Notes: a model not told the origin generated them from the letters alone. A DNA stretch of 64,000 nt from JAPPLB01 sp965204095 (GCA_965204095.1 OZ241991.1:2170001-2234000); one strand, 5' to 3'; counted from the first letter of the stretch, positions 9,920-18,976 are shown. Made by a program: numbers and translations.

Positions 9920-10438
9920 ATGAGCCGAAAACCCGACCCTTGGCTCCGCGGCCCTGCAGCCGGCTTCGAGCCTCTGCTGATGCCCGCCGTGCACGCCCTG
10001 ATGCAGGCTCGCGAGGAGGTGGAGGGCCTGGTCGCGTCCGTGCCGGCCGAGCACGTGTGGCAGCGGCCAAGCGGTGCGGCGTCGATCGGGTTCCATGTCC
10101 GCCATCTGGGTGGGGCGCTGGATCGCCTGCTGACCTATGCGCGGGGCGAGCGGCTGTCCGAGTCTCAACTGGCTGCAGCGCGTACGGAAGGCGAGCCCGG
10201 CGATCCCGTCCCATCGTTGCGCGAGGTCGCTGCCGGCACGTATGCGGCGATCGAGCGCGCGCTGGACCAGTTGCGCGCCACCGCTCGCGAGGAACTGTTG
10301 GTCCCAAGAAAGGTGGGTCGAGCCGGCTTGCCGAGTACGACCCTGGGCCTGATCTTCCACGCCGCCGAGCACAGTGCGCGGCATGCGGGGCAAGCCATCT
10401 CGACGGCAAAGATTCTGAGCGGCGCGAACCAGCGGTAA
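9920..10438 (+). CDS. DinB-family protein
   Basis: This 172-residue four-helix-bundle protein has the DinB metal-ligand pattern: FHVRHLGG (His 59 and 62) and a C-terminal FHAAEHSARHAGQ helix. DinB/YfiT-like proteins bind a divalent metal and often act in thiol transfer or stress responses, but this member's substrate cannot be inferred. It stands alone, followed by a repeat element. Confidence 0.8.
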   Translation: MSRKPDPWLRGPAAGFEPLLMPAVHALMQAREEVEGLVASVPAEHVWQRPSGAASIGFHVRHLGGALDRLLTYARGERLSESQLAAARTEGEPGDPVPSLREVAAGTYAAIERALDQLRATAREELLVPRKVGRAGLPSTTLGLIFHAAEHSARHAGQAISTAKILSGANQR

Positions 10439-10554
10439 AACTCGGTTGCCGAACGCCGATGCGGTCCGAAGGAAGCGACAACGGCGCCGCGTGATCCCGT
10501 GAGTTGAAGACCGCCGCCGCCGAGTGGATGCGGCAGCGCATTCGAGCGGGCCTT

Positions 10555-10763
10555 CTAGCCTGCATATCTCACCACGTGGCGAGGCGAAGTGCGTGAGAGG
10601 GCCGTCAGGACTAGGCGCAAGCCGGGCGGAGGAAAAAGGCGCGAGCCGCTTGGCGCGCGCAGGCGTACTTGAACAGTACGTTGAGCACGGCAAGCAAGCG
10701 CAACGAAGTCCTGGCGGTCGTATCGTGTGCTTCAACCGTCGGGTGGTGAGAAATGCAGGCTAG
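10555..10763. repeat. 209-bp foldback (MITE-like) repeat
   Basis: The ends are near-perfect 21-nt inverted repeats. The left begins CTAGCCTGCAT at 10555 and ends CTCACCAC at 10575; the right is its complement at 10743-10763 with one mismatch. The interior is also imperfectly self-complementary and has a small hairpin GTACT-TGAAC-AGTAC. There is no coding capacity, so it resembles a non-autonomous element. Its right end supplies the bases of the ribA stop codon. Confidence 0.7.
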
Positions 10764-11389
10764 AGGCCTTCCAGGATGTGGCCCAGCTTGTCTTTCTTGG
10801 TTTGCAGGTAACCGGCCGTGCGGTCGCTGCTCGGCACTTCACAAGGGATGCGCTCGACAACCTCGATGCCGGATTGCTCGAGTCCGGCGACCTTGGAGGG
10901 GTTGTTCGACAGCAGCCGGACTCGGCTGACGCCGAGAGCATGCAGCACACTGGCGGCCAGCTCGTAGGACCGCAGATCCGCGGCGAAGCCCAGTCGTTCA
11001 TTGGCTTCGACGGTGTCGGCGCCTTCGTCCTGAAGCTGGTAGGCCTTGAGCTTGTTGAGCAGGCCGATGCCGCGGCCTTCCTGGGGATCATAGATCAACA
11101 TTCCGGAGCCTTCCCGGCCGATCTGTTCCAGGGCCATTGCCAGTTGTTTGCCGCAATCGCAGCGCAGGCTGTGGAAGACTTCTCCCGTGAGGCACCGCGA
11201 GTGAATGCGCACCAGCGGGACTTCGTGTTCTGACAGGTCGCCGGCCTTGAGCACGATGATCTCGCCTGCATGACCGTTGGCACGGCCGCGAAAGCCGAGG
11301 ATGCGGAAATCGCCGTAGGCGCAAGGAAACGCGGCATCGGCAACCTGTTCGAGTTCCGCGCTGTCCGCTGCTATCGAGGCCGGCTCCAT
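10760..11389 (-). CDS. ribA: GTP cyclohydrolase II
   Basis: The 209-residue protein catalyses the first step of riboflavin synthesis, opening GTP to the diaminopyrimidine intermediate. Zinc ligands are visible as Cys66, Cys77 and Cys79 in HSRCLTGEVFHSLRCDCG. The GTP-binding and catalytic segment YDPQEGRGIGLLNKLKAYQLQ follows, then NERLGFAADLRSY. It is a stand-alone RibA, not fused to RibB. The start at 11389 is supported by a TATAAT only eight bases upstream, suggesting a leaderless message. Confidence 0.95.
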   Translation of the reverse strand: MEPASIAADSAELEQVADAAFPCAYGDFRILGFRGRANGHAGEIIVLKAGDLSEHEVPLVRIHSRCLTGEVFHSLRCDCGKQLAMALEQIGREGSGMLIYDPQEGRGIGLLNKLKAYQLQDEGADTVEANERLGFAADLRSYELAASVLHALGVSRVRLLSNNPSKVAGLEQSGIEVVERIPCEVPSSDRTAGYLQTKKDKLGHILEGL

Positions 11390-11397
11390 CGCATATC

Positions 11398-11403
11398 ATT
11401 ATA
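11398..11403 (-). promoter_or_regulatory. Probable -10 box of ribA (leaderless transcript)
   Basis: On the minus strand a perfect TATAAT ends eight bases before the ribA ATG, so transcription would begin at or next to the start codon. No clear -35 hexamer is seen. The divergent kinase gene starts 58 bases away. Confidence 0.5.
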
Positions 11404-11447
11404 GAGATCGGACTTGCAGCATCCGCCCCGTCCGCAAGCCGCCGCAG

Positions 11448-12821
11448 ATGCCGGGAGAAAAAGAGCTCCTCATCAGCCTGTTGGTGAAGATCGCCATCAT
11501 CGCTTCGATGGCCAGCCTTCTTCTGCGTTGGGGTTTCGCCAAGCGGATGCTGCTGCGCGAGCAACGCACGCTGCGGCAACGGCTGCAACTCGGCGCTCTC
11601 TTCGGGCTGTTCTTCGCGGCCGGCAGTCTGGTTCGTCTCGTGCTCGGGTACGACGCCGCTGAACTGGGGCTGGAGGGCGCTTTCGTCACGGGACTGGTAG
11701 GCGGCTACGTGACCGGCGCGCTTGCGGGAGGCCTGGTCGCTCTCCCTGCGATGTTGATTTCACCGCATGAACTGCTCAGCTTGCCCTTGATGGTTGGCGT
11801 CGGAGCGCTGGGAGGACTCTTGCGCGACATTGCCCCTGGGACCGAGGACGTCTGGCGATTCTCTCCGTTGCACCCCTTCACTTTGTCCAGTTGGCGAATG
11901 CCGATGCTGCGCTCGCCGCAGGGCGCCTTCCAGATGCTGCTGTTCTTTTGCTGTCTGGCGATCGAGTTCATCCGGTCGAGCCTCGGACACGCTTTCCCGT
12001 CCAACAACTGGTTGTTCGTGATGAATCCTCCGGCGGCGGCACTCAACCCCGCGACCGTGGTACTGGTGTATTTCTCTACGATGCTGTGCATCGGCCTGAC
12101 GCTCAAGATCTGGAACAACACCCGCAACGAATGGAAGCTCGAAGAGCAGCAACGGCTGCTGGTCGAGGCCCGGCTGGCGTCATTGACGAGCCAGATCAAC
12201 CCTCATTTCCTGTTCAATACGCTGAATTCGGTGGCATCGCTCATCCGCAGCGACGGCGATGCCGCCCGGCTGTTGATCTTCAAGCTGTCGACGATTCTGC
12301 GGCGGTTACTGCGCAAACAGGAAGCGCTTGCACCGCTTCGAGATGAATTGGCTTTTGTAGACGACTACCTGAGCATCGAGGTAGTGCGGTTCGGCGACAA
12401 GCTGAAGATCGTCAAGGAGGTCGCCGCCAACACGACGAACGCCTTGATCCCCAGCATGCTGCTGCAACCGATTGTCGAGAACTCCATCAAGCACGGCATC
12501 AGCCCCAAGGTCGGCGGCGGCACCATCTGGATCCGCAGCGCCGTGCAGGGGGCGCGGCTCCAGCTCGAACTCGAGGACGACGGTGTCGGCATCCGCCCGG
12601 ATACGATTCCCGATGTCTTCCGCTCCGGCATTGGCGTGAGCAACGTCTACGAGCGGCTCGAAGTGTTGTTCGGGAACGAGTTCGACATGGTGATCGAAGA
12701 CAGACCCGGAGGCGGCACTCGGGTGCGTATTCAGATCCCGGAGATGAAAGACTACTCCATCGAAGCCGCAGAGGACGCGGCGTTGCCCTCGTTTGCGACG
12801 AGCGCCGTGCAGCGCGGCTAG
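11448..12821 (+). CDS. LytS/YehU-type sensor histidine kinase
   Basis: The 457-residue protein has about six membrane segments in residues 1-215 (5TMR-LytS-like). The His_kinase domain carries the phospho-acceptor motif QINPHFLFNTLNSV (His253), and a GHKL ATPase domain shows N-box PIVENSIKHGI, DDGVGI and GIGVSNVYERL. Members normally phosphorylate a LytR-type response regulator, but no regulator gene adjoins it, so its partner must lie elsewhere. Its stop codon overlaps the stop of the convergent next gene in a shared CTAG. Confidence 0.9.
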   Translation: MPGEKELLISLLVKIAIIASMASLLLRWGFAKRMLLREQRTLRQRLQLGALFGLFFAAGSLVRLVLGYDAAELGLEGAFVTGLVGGYVTGALAGGLVALPAMLISPHELLSLPLMVGVGALGGLLRDIAPGTEDVWRFSPLHPFTLSSWRMPMLRSPQGAFQMLLFFCCLAIEFIRSSLGHAFPSNNWLFVMNPPAAALNPATVVLVYFSTMLCIGLTLKIWNNTRNEWKLEEQQRLLVEARLASLTSQINPHFLFNTLNSVASLIRSDGDAARLLIFKLSTILRRLLRKQEALAPLRDELAFVDDYLSIEVVRFGDKLKIVKEVAANTTNALIPSMLLQPIVENSIKHGISPKVGGGTIWIRSAVQGARLQLELEDDGVGIRPDTIPDVFRSGIGVSNVYERLEVLFGNEFDMVIEDRPGGGTRVRIQIPEMKDYSIEAAEDAALPSFATSAVQRG

Positions 12822-14377
12822 CGTTCGAGCAGCCAGGTGACTGCGTTCCTCATAAGCCGTTGGAACATGGGGTGTTCCATCGCCTCTCTCGTATGTCCCG
12901 GCGCCAAGTGCACGAGCCTTCCCTGCCCCGGCTCGTAAGCCCAGCCGGCCGCCGCTTCGCGCGAGCCGTCATCGGAACGGCTCCGCAGAAAAACGTGGAC
13001 CTTGTCCTCATCGTAAGGAGGCGTATGCTGCTCGTCGGCAACGGAGAAGTCCTCGACTCCCTGCACGATCGGGTGCTCCCGATTCGTCACCATCACCCGG
13101 AAACGTTCGAGGGGGCCATGGCCGATATAACGTCCGCCGACAAGGTCGAGATACGGTCCGTTTTCGGGATAGAGCCCCATCGAGTTGTGCAGGTTCAAGA
13201 AGCCGCCGCCCTGTTCGACGAAATCGACAACCGCCTTTTCCTGCTCGGGCGTCATCCAGATCCTGTATTTCTTGCCGCGCTCGATGCCGTCGGGCCAGAG
13301 CATGCCGTCCTTGAGAATGACGAGCAACTGTACCTGCCCGAGGTTGCCGGAAGAGAGCGCCCGCGTGTCGAATGTGAAATGCGGAGTCACGGCGGTCACT
13401 TCGAACACTTTGCGCAACGCGATTTCAATGTGTTCCGGCTCGTGATAGCGGTCGGAGATCAGCACCAGCGCTTGCGGGCTTGCGTCACCCCGGCGGAGCG
13501 CCTGCCCGTTGAACGGGGCGTCGGGAACGGTCAGTTCCCTATAGACATGCTTTACATCTTCTTCTCGGGTTCTGTCGTAGGGAATCCAAACCGAATACTC
13601 AGCCGGAAATCGGACCGTGGGGAATATCCTCTCCGGCCTCCAGCCCATCGCAAGGCCGTAAGCCACCTGGCGGCGCAATTCGACCAGATACCAACGCATC
13701 CGCGCCAGCACATGCGCGTCCCCCCATGATCCGAAAGCCGGCACGACGCTTGCCGGTAGCAGTCCCTCGAGGCGGCGAATGGAATCCACCCAGCGGGTCG
13801 AGTTGCTGCCCTCCAGCGGCGCGTGCGGTCCATTGACGGCAACCGGCCCCGCGAACAGCACTTTTCTATTTGGCAAATGCACAGCCGCCGTCCCTTTGGC
13901 GGCCGTGCGGTCCAGCGGGATGTAGTCCACGGGAACGGACCCGTCCACGATCCGGGTCTTCTCGCTGTACACCCGCAACTGCGCGGGTGATACGGAATCC
14001 GAACTCGCCACGAGGTCTTCGGCAATGCCGCGCGAAACGACGACTTCCTCGATGCCCGACTCAAGCGCCGACTCGATGATCTCTTCGTCGCCCTCTCGAT
14101 AACTCGTGAGCACGAGCCTCTTGGCGGTTTTGCCGCCGGCCTTGCTTGCTCCGGCAAGATAGTCCTCGAAGGAAATGCCGCGAGGAAGGTCCACCAGCAC
14201 GATCGAATCACGCAACTCGATCCAGCCCGAGTTTGCCGAGCCGTGGGCGTGGGCGAAGCCGACGGCGTGCACACTGGGCGCGACCTCCTCGTGGTGGGGC
14301 AGCAGTGAGGACGCCGACAGCGTGACGGTCATGGCAAGTGAAGAGAACAGCAGGCGCTTCGACACGGGTACAGACAT
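12818..14377 (-). CDS. Exported protein: degenerate metallo-beta-lactamase-like N-terminus plus ThuA domain
   Basis: The ATG at 14377 is preferred over upstream TTG codons and gives a hydrophobic N-terminus resembling a signal peptide. Residues about 40-260 resemble a metallo-beta-lactamase fold (VHAVGFAHAHGSANSG, later VNGPHAPLEGSNSTRWV) but lack a clear HxHxDH motif. From about residue 300 to the end is a ThuA/trehalose-utilisation domain (MTPEQEKAVVDFVEQGGGFL, NLHNSMG, HPIVQGV). ThuA domains act on or bind sugars. It follows the PHP-domain lipoprotein gene with a gap of 15 bases, suggesting an operon. Confidence 0.75.
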   Translation of the reverse strand: MSVPVSKRLLFSSLAMTVTLSASSLLPHHEEVAPSVHAVGFAHAHGSANSGWIELRDSIVLVDLPRGISFEDYLAGASKAGGKTAKRLVLTSYREGDEEIIESALESGIEEVVVSRGIAEDLVASSDSVSPAQLRVYSEKTRIVDGSVPVDYIPLDRTAAKGTAAVHLPNRKVLFAGPVAVNGPHAPLEGSNSTRWVDSIRRLEGLLPASVVPAFGSWGDAHVLARMRWYLVELRRQVAYGLAMGWRPERIFPTVRFPAEYSVWIPYDRTREEDVKHVYRELTVPDAPFNGQALRRGDASPQALVLISDRYHEPEHIEIALRKVFEVTAVTPHFTFDTRALSSGNLGQVQLLVILKDGMLWPDGIERGKKYRIWMTPEQEKAVVDFVEQGGGFLNLHNSMGLYPENGPYLDLVGGRYIGHGPLERFRVMVTNREHPIVQGVEDFSVADEQHTPPYDEDKVHVFLRSRSDDGSREAAAGWAYEPGQGRLVHLAPGHTREAMEHPMFQRLMRNAVTWLLER

Positions 14378-14392
14378 GGTACACAACAACGA

Positions 14393-15988
14393 TCAATAGG
14401 CCGGGCTGTAGCTCCGTTCCTCCACCCAAATCGGGCTCGACCAGGCGTAGCTGCCGTTGGTCTGGGCGACGCGAACCTGATACCAACCGGCGCTCGTCGA
14501 TTCCCCATCCGAGTACTTGAATTCAGCCCGGTAGTTGTCCGCAAACACCACCCGGTGGAACAACATCGACTCCGATGAAAACTCGCCCAGGAACAGCACG
14601 TCGTTCGATTCCGCCAGTTCGCCCAGCGTCTTGGTGAACGTCATCCGCGCCGGCGCGGTCAGTTCCAACGCGACCTCGGTCTCCGGCGAGCCGGCGACCT
14701 CCAGCACGACGTCCTTTGTCGGCTTGTCCTCATACGCCCCCTGACGCGACGTGTAGGAAACCAACTCAAACGACTGCTCCGTCACCGCAAGCACCTTGTC
14801 CCGTCGGTCCTCATCAAACGGCCGCGACTGGAAATGAGGCGAAACCGAAAGAAGTTCTCCGCCCTTCAACTCGATTCGAAACCGCCAGTCCGCGGTGCGC
14901 GGCATGTTGAAATCCGCCCAAGGCCCCCAGCCGTACTCCACCCGCACCAACACCGGCTCGTCCCAACTCGCCTCGGTTGGCTGGCGGTCCACGGGATGCA
15001 CACGGTGGATCACCCGATTGTTTCGCAGAACCTCGACCCGGTCGATCACGTCCTCGCCCTTGACGTTCACCGCAATGTTCCGCCGGCTCTGCGCCGGGAC
15101 GGACTCGCCCATCCAGCGGCCGTTCAACTTGAAGTCAAGCTCGATCCGGTCCGCATTCACCGCGTACGTTCGACGCGCCTTGATCGCCTCCATGATCGAC
15201 TCGCGCGTCAACTCGTCCGCCCAAACCGCCGCCAACCCCTGCCCGTAGGCTCCCGGATACCCGAGATGATCATCCGGGCTCGCAATCACCCCTGAACGCA
15301 CACCTGTCTTCCACAGCCACTGCACGGTGCTCTTCGTATAGCGTCCGCCCATGCTGTGGCGTATGTAGCGAATCGGTGACCGGTCCGACTCGGCGTTGCC
15401 GTGCTCGGACATCATCTCGACGACCGGCGACACCTCCGGGTCCAGCCGGCTCCAGTCCCAGCCCCGCCAAAACGGCCGGTAGCCCGGGTGATGCGGAATC
15501 AGAATCGCGCCCGTCTCTCGTGCATGCTGCTGCCACTCCTCGATCGTCTTGAAGTGTATGAGCTCCCCTTGCCCACCCGGATAAATGATGTTGAAATCCC
15601 CATCGTTATAGTGGACCTCATACCCGAGAAACGCTGCGAATGCACCGGGCTCGTTCACCTCTGCGGTGAGTCGCTGAATCTTGGCCCAGTTGTCCCGTAC
15701 CGCCTGGAATCCGCGTTCGAACTGTGCATTGCGGCCCTGGGGAATCTCCCGCATATCCGGCCACTGGCTTTGCGGTGTGAACGCGAAGAAATCCAGATGG
15801 CTGGGCGCGATCTCGAAAGTTCGCTCCAGCGACCCCCGAATCTGCCCGATCGAGTTGTGATTATGAAGATCCCCGAAATACAGGTTCAGGCGGTTGTCGT
15901 CATGCTCCGATGAAGCTTCCCTCTCCGGGCCGGACGGCGCACAGCCCATGAGGAGAAAGATCGCAATGACTCCGATTCGTGCCGACAT
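14393..15988 (-). CDS. PHP-domain lipoprotein (DUF3604-like)
   Basis: The ATG at 15988 has GGGAG seven bases before it and leads into a lipoprotein signal with lipobox LLMGC. The mature protein begins with the PHP-type motif YFGDLHNHNSIG, and further metal ligands are visible in ILIPHHPGYRP, EMMSEHGNAE and GVIASPDDHLGYPGAYG. The PHP fold is usually a phosphoesterase. The C-terminal third is beta-rich, fitting a surface-exposed anchored enzyme. It is probably the first gene of a two-gene operon with the ThuA-domain gene. The substrate is unknown. Confidence 0.8.
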   Translation of the reverse strand: MSARIGVIAIFLLMGCAPSGPEREASSEHDDNRLNLYFGDLHNHNSIGQIRGSLERTFEIAPSHLDFFAFTPQSQWPDMREIPQGRNAQFERGFQAVRDNWAKIQRLTAEVNEPGAFAAFLGYEVHYNDGDFNIIYPGGQGELIHFKTIEEWQQHARETGAILIPHHPGYRPFWRGWDWSRLDPEVSPVVEMMSEHGNAESDRSPIRYIRHSMGGRYTKSTVQWLWKTGVRSGVIASPDDHLGYPGAYGQGLAAVWADELTRESIMEAIKARRTYAVNADRIELDFKLNGRWMGESVPAQSRRNIAVNVKGEDVIDRVEVLRNNRVIHRVHPVDRQPTEASWDEPVLVRVEYGWGPWADFNMPRTADWRFRIELKGGELLSVSPHFQSRPFDEDRRDKVLAVTEQSFELVSYTSRQGAYEDKPTKDVVLEVAGSPETEVALELTAPARMTFTKTLGELAESNDVLFLGEFSSESMLFHRVVFADNYRAEFKYSDGESTSAGWYQVRVAQTNGSYAWSSPIWVEERSYSPAY

Positions 15989-16191
15989 TCCAAGCTCCCG
16001 CAATCTCAAGGCGAAAGGCCGCTTGCGGCCCTCTCCAGGCTAGCAGTCTATCCGGACCTGCGAGTCACCGCGATCCAAGGTGGCCTGACCACGATGCGCC
16101 CCAAGAGGGACTGAGAACCGATGAGGCATTCCCGGCCAGGCTGCAATATTGCGCCAGCCTCCTGAGAGGCGGGCGGGCTTACCATAGGGAA

Positions 16192-16791
16192 ATGCGCTGT
16201 TGCCTGATCGGCTTGCTTCTCGTGACGCTGGGTTGCGGCGGCGGAACCGAGCAAGCCGGGCAGTACGATGAATTGCCGATCCTGAGCACGGTGCCGGACT
16301 TCGCTCTCACGGAGCGCAGTGGAAGGACGGTGGAGCTTTCCGAACTCGCCGGCCGCGTATGGCTGGCGAATTTTGTCTTCACGCAATGTCCAGGGCCCTG
16401 TCCGCTGCTGTCACAGCGGATGTCGCGATTGCAAGAGTCGCTTCAGGATCGGCCCGAAGTGCGGCTCGTTTCCTTCAGCGTAGACCCTGAAAACGATACG
16501 CCGGATGTGCTCACCCACTATGCCAGGCGGTGGCAGGCCGACCCGCAACGCTGGCTCTTTCTGACCGGCGACAAGACCGATCTGTACCATCTCATCAAGG
16601 ACGGCTTCAAGCTCGCCGTCGACGACGGCGGCCAACCCGACAGGCCGGACCAGGGGATTATCACTCACAGTCTGCGATTCGTGCTGGTGGATCGACAGGC
16701 TCGGATCCGCGGCTACTACCAGGGCGGCGAGAGCTACCGGGAAGAGAAGATCCTGGCGGCGATTCGCCGACTTGCACGGGAAACGAGCTGA
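16192..16791 (+). CDS. SCO1/SenC copper-chaperone-like lipoprotein
   Basis: The ATG at 16192 begins a lipoprotein signal ending LVTLGC. The thioredoxin-like domain carries the copper-binding CPGPC (Cys66 and Cys70) and the distal His159 in ITHSLRFVLVDRQ, all three ligands expected of SCO proteins. These deliver copper to the CuA site of cytochrome c oxidase or act as thiol oxidoreductases. No oxidase genes are in the window. It is transcribed divergently from the PHP-domain gene. Confidence 0.9.
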   Translation: MRCCLIGLLLVTLGCGGGTEQAGQYDELPILSTVPDFALTERSGRTVELSELAGRVWLANFVFTQCPGPCPLLSQRMSRLQESLQDRPEVRLVSFSVDPENDTPDVLTHYARRWQADPQRWLFLTGDKTDLYHLIKDGFKLAVDDGGQPDRPDQGIITHSLRFVLVDRQARIRGYYQGGESYREEKILAAIRRLARETS

Positions 16792-16842
16792 CGTTGTGTC
16801 AGACGAGTTGAGCTTTTGACGACGAAGCCGGGGGGAGGACCT

Positions 16843-17295
16843 ATGGCGCTGAGCGAATCGCTGTTGCCCGAGTTTGATCACGAGACCGCGAATACACGCA
16901 AGACACTCGAGCGAGCCCCGGAGGACCGCTGGGACTGGAAACCGCACGTCAAGTCGATGACGGTCGGCGGTCTGGCGACCCACTTGGCGAACCTGCTGAC
17001 CTGGGCTGTCACGACCGTCGAGGAAGACTCGTTCGACTTGGGACCGCCGGGAATGAAGCCGCCGGCAATGCAAGCCCTCGGCAGCCGCGCTGAAGCTCTT
17101 GAAACATTCGACAAGAACCTGCGGGCGGCTCGGGAAGCCATCGCAGGGGCGAGCGACGAGATGCTGATGGCGTCCTGGTCGCTGAAGGCCGGCGGGCAGG
17201 CGCTTTTCCCCATGCCGAAAATCGTCGTGCTGCGCAGCTTCGTGATGAATCACATGATTCACCACCGGGCGCAGTTGGGAGTCTATCTCAGATAG
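16843..17295 (+). CDS. DinB-family protein
   Basis: The ATG at 16843 follows a strong GGGGGAGGA site, which decides this start over an upstream TTG. The 150-residue product has the DinB bundle with metal-binding histidines in FDHETANTRKTLE, GGLATHLANLL and MNHMIHHRAQLGVYLR. It is a distant relative of the DinB gene at 9920. It is the last gene of chromosomal character before the replicon genes. Confidence 0.8.
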   Translation: MALSESLLPEFDHETANTRKTLERAPEDRWDWKPHVKSMTVGGLATHLANLLTWAVTTVEEDSFDLGPPGMKPPAMQALGSRAEALETFDKNLRAAREAIAGASDEMLMASWSLKAGGQALFPMPKIVVLRSFVMNHMIHHRAQLGVYLR

Positions 17296-17333
17296 TGACT
17301 ACTGTCCTTGATGCTTCTGCCAGGCAGTCACTA
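17293..17333. terminator. Inverted repeat at the chromosome-like/plasmid-like junction
   Basis: TAGTGACT at 17293-17300 (containing the DinB stop) is exactly complementary to AGTCACTA at 17326-17333, spaced 25 bases. It lacks a T-run, so a terminator is only possible. It ends seven bases before repA and marks the change of gene content. Confidence 0.35.
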
Positions 17334-17340
17334 GGCTGCC

Positions 17341-18426
17341 ATGAGCTCTCGCACCGATCCCTGGCGCTTCGTCAAGCCTCAACACGGCGAGCTCGCTCTC
17401 GTCGAAGCCATCGATAAGGTCAGGAATCTTCTCACCGCTCACGACCTGGAGCTTCTCTCCCATCACCGAGTCGAGGGCGTAGACAATCGCGGACGCATCA
17501 TCCTGCGCCAGTCAGCCCAGCTCAGCCGCTCCCTCGACGGCCGCAGCAATGTCATCAACCTAATCTCGCACGCGCTTGCTGATAACGATTGGGCGACCGG
17601 CATCACGCTCAAGTACACCGAAGCCCCTGTACTCACTTCCCGTCACTTCAAGCTTCTATACCTCCCGCCCGCCTTCGTGAACATGACTCTCCCTCACCGG
17701 AAACTGTCACACAACGAGTTCACGCGTAATAACGGCGACTACTCACTCTCGATCCTCTCGCGCAAGAAGATCGGCCTTCCTTATGGTCCCTTCGCTCGAC
17801 TCATCCTTCTCTACCTCACCACCATTCGTGTCATCGAAAGAGAGCGCCACTTCCTCTTCAGCGATAGCTGGCGCGATTTTCTAAAGACCATAGGCTTCGC
17901 TTGGGGCAACCCCTCTCGACGTGCCGCCCAAGAACAACTTGAACGCCTCTGCTCTTCCTCCTTCTCCGTTCTCTCGAAGAAGAAAGGTGACACCGACTTC
18001 AAAGGCATGTACATCACCGATCAGTGGACGCGCTCCGCCAAGGGTATCCGGATCTCACTCAGCGAGAAGTTCTTCATCCTCTCCAACAAGTCAGTCGTTC
18101 CTCTCGAAACCACAATCATCAACAAGCTTCGAGGTTCCTCTCTCGCCCTCGATCTCTACGCTTGGCTCACCCACCGCACCACCAAAGTCCAGCACCCTAC
18201 CTTCATCGATTGGAAGAAGCTTGAAGGCCAGTTCGGCTCCCATTACAAACGTACCCGCGACTTCCGCGCAAAATTCATCCCGGCCCTCGACTTCGTTCTG
18301 CATCACAAACCTGTCGCTCCTGTCCTCGATCTTTCGGCCGAAGGACTCCACATGAAACCCGCCAGCGCCGCCGACATGGAATGGGTCGAACGCATGCGAC
18401 AAGTCGCTATCAATCGAAATATTTGA
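17341..18426 (+). CDS. repA: Plasmid replication initiator, RepA (RepA_C) type
   Basis: The 361-residue protein shows the pattern of plasmid-encoded RepA proteins: GLPYGPFARLILLYLTTIRV near residues 145-165, then a winged-helix-like stretch around FSDSWRDFLKTIGFAWG. Such proteins bind iterons and open the origin. Twelve iterons lie 107 bases downstream, strongly supporting the role. A visible ribosome binding site is poor. The gene marks the start of plasmid-type content. Confidence 0.85.
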   Translation: MSSRTDPWRFVKPQHGELALVEAIDKVRNLLTAHDLELLSHHRVEGVDNRGRIILRQSAQLSRSLDGRSNVINLISHALADNDWATGITLKYTEAPVLTSRHFKLLYLPPAFVNMTLPHRKLSHNEFTRNNGDYSLSILSRKKIGLPYGPFARLILLYLTTIRVIERERHFLFSDSWRDFLKTIGFAWGNPSRRAAQEQLERLCSSSFSVLSKKKGDTDFKGMYITDQWTRSAKGIRISLSEKFFILSNKSVVPLETTIINKLRGSSLALDLYAWLTHRTTKVQHPTFIDWKKLEGQFGSHYKRTRDFRAKFIPALDFVLHHKPVAPVLDLSAEGLHMKPASAADMEWVERMRQVAINRNI

Positions 18427-18532
18427 CTTCACTTCTTAGGCTCCACTCTCTCTCCATCCATTCGCTAGTTCGCTCCCCCGGCAAAGTCAATCATACATGC
18501 ACCCGCCAGAGTAAGTCGGTAGCTCCCCTAGT

Positions 18533-18819
18533 GGAGTTAATCGGTCGCGCCATTGGTGGAGTTAATCGGTCGCGCCATTGGTGGAGTTAATCGGTCGCGC
18601 CCGTGATGGAGTTAATCGGTCGCGCCCGTGATGGAGTTATTCGGTCGCGTTTTGATGGAGTTAATCGATCGCGCTCTTGGTGGAGTTAATCGGTCGCGCT
18701 TTTGATGGGGTTAATCGGTCGCGCTCTTGGTGGAGTAAATCGGTCGCACCCTGCTGGAGTAAATCGGTCGCGCTTAGTGGAGTAAATCGGTCGCGCTTAG
18801 TGGAGTTAATCGGTCGCGA
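18533..18819 (+). repeat. oriV: Twelve direct iterons, probable plasmid origin
   Basis: The 18-base unit GGAGTTAATCGGTCGCGC recurs twelve times in one orientation, starting at 18533, 18558, 18583, 18608, 18633, 18657, 18682, 18707, 18732, 18756, 18779 and 18802. Spacing is 25 bp for most copies and 23-24 for a few. Variation sits mainly at TTA/TAA in the middle and in the spacer. The array follows repA immediately, as in iteron-regulated plasmids where RepA binds the repeats. Confidence 0.9.
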
Positions 18820-18976
18820 TCCCCTATATACATAATGTCTTCCTGTAGTTAATCCTGTAGGCCAGGCGCGCGCGCCTAACCTTTCTGTGGAAATGTGGAG
18901 ATCGTACCACACGGCTGCGCCGTGCCGGCGCTTGAGAGCGCCTTGGTTCGATGCAACGATTTGACAGGAGGTACTT
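18820..18976. other. Region between the iterons and the pilin gene
   Basis: It starts AT-rich (CCCTATATACATAATG, 18821-18836), possibly the duplex-opening region or a promoter. It then holds the perfect 14-base palindrome AGGCGCGCGCGCCT at 18864-18877 and a short hairpin CACGGC-TGC-GCCGTG near 18910-18924. An AGGAGG precedes the next start. Confidence 0.5.

Noticed and set aside
18533..18819. CRISPR array
   Set aside because: The units are 18-base near-identical repeats with 5-7 base, largely conserved spacers and sit directly behind repA, which is the iteron pattern; no cas genes occur.
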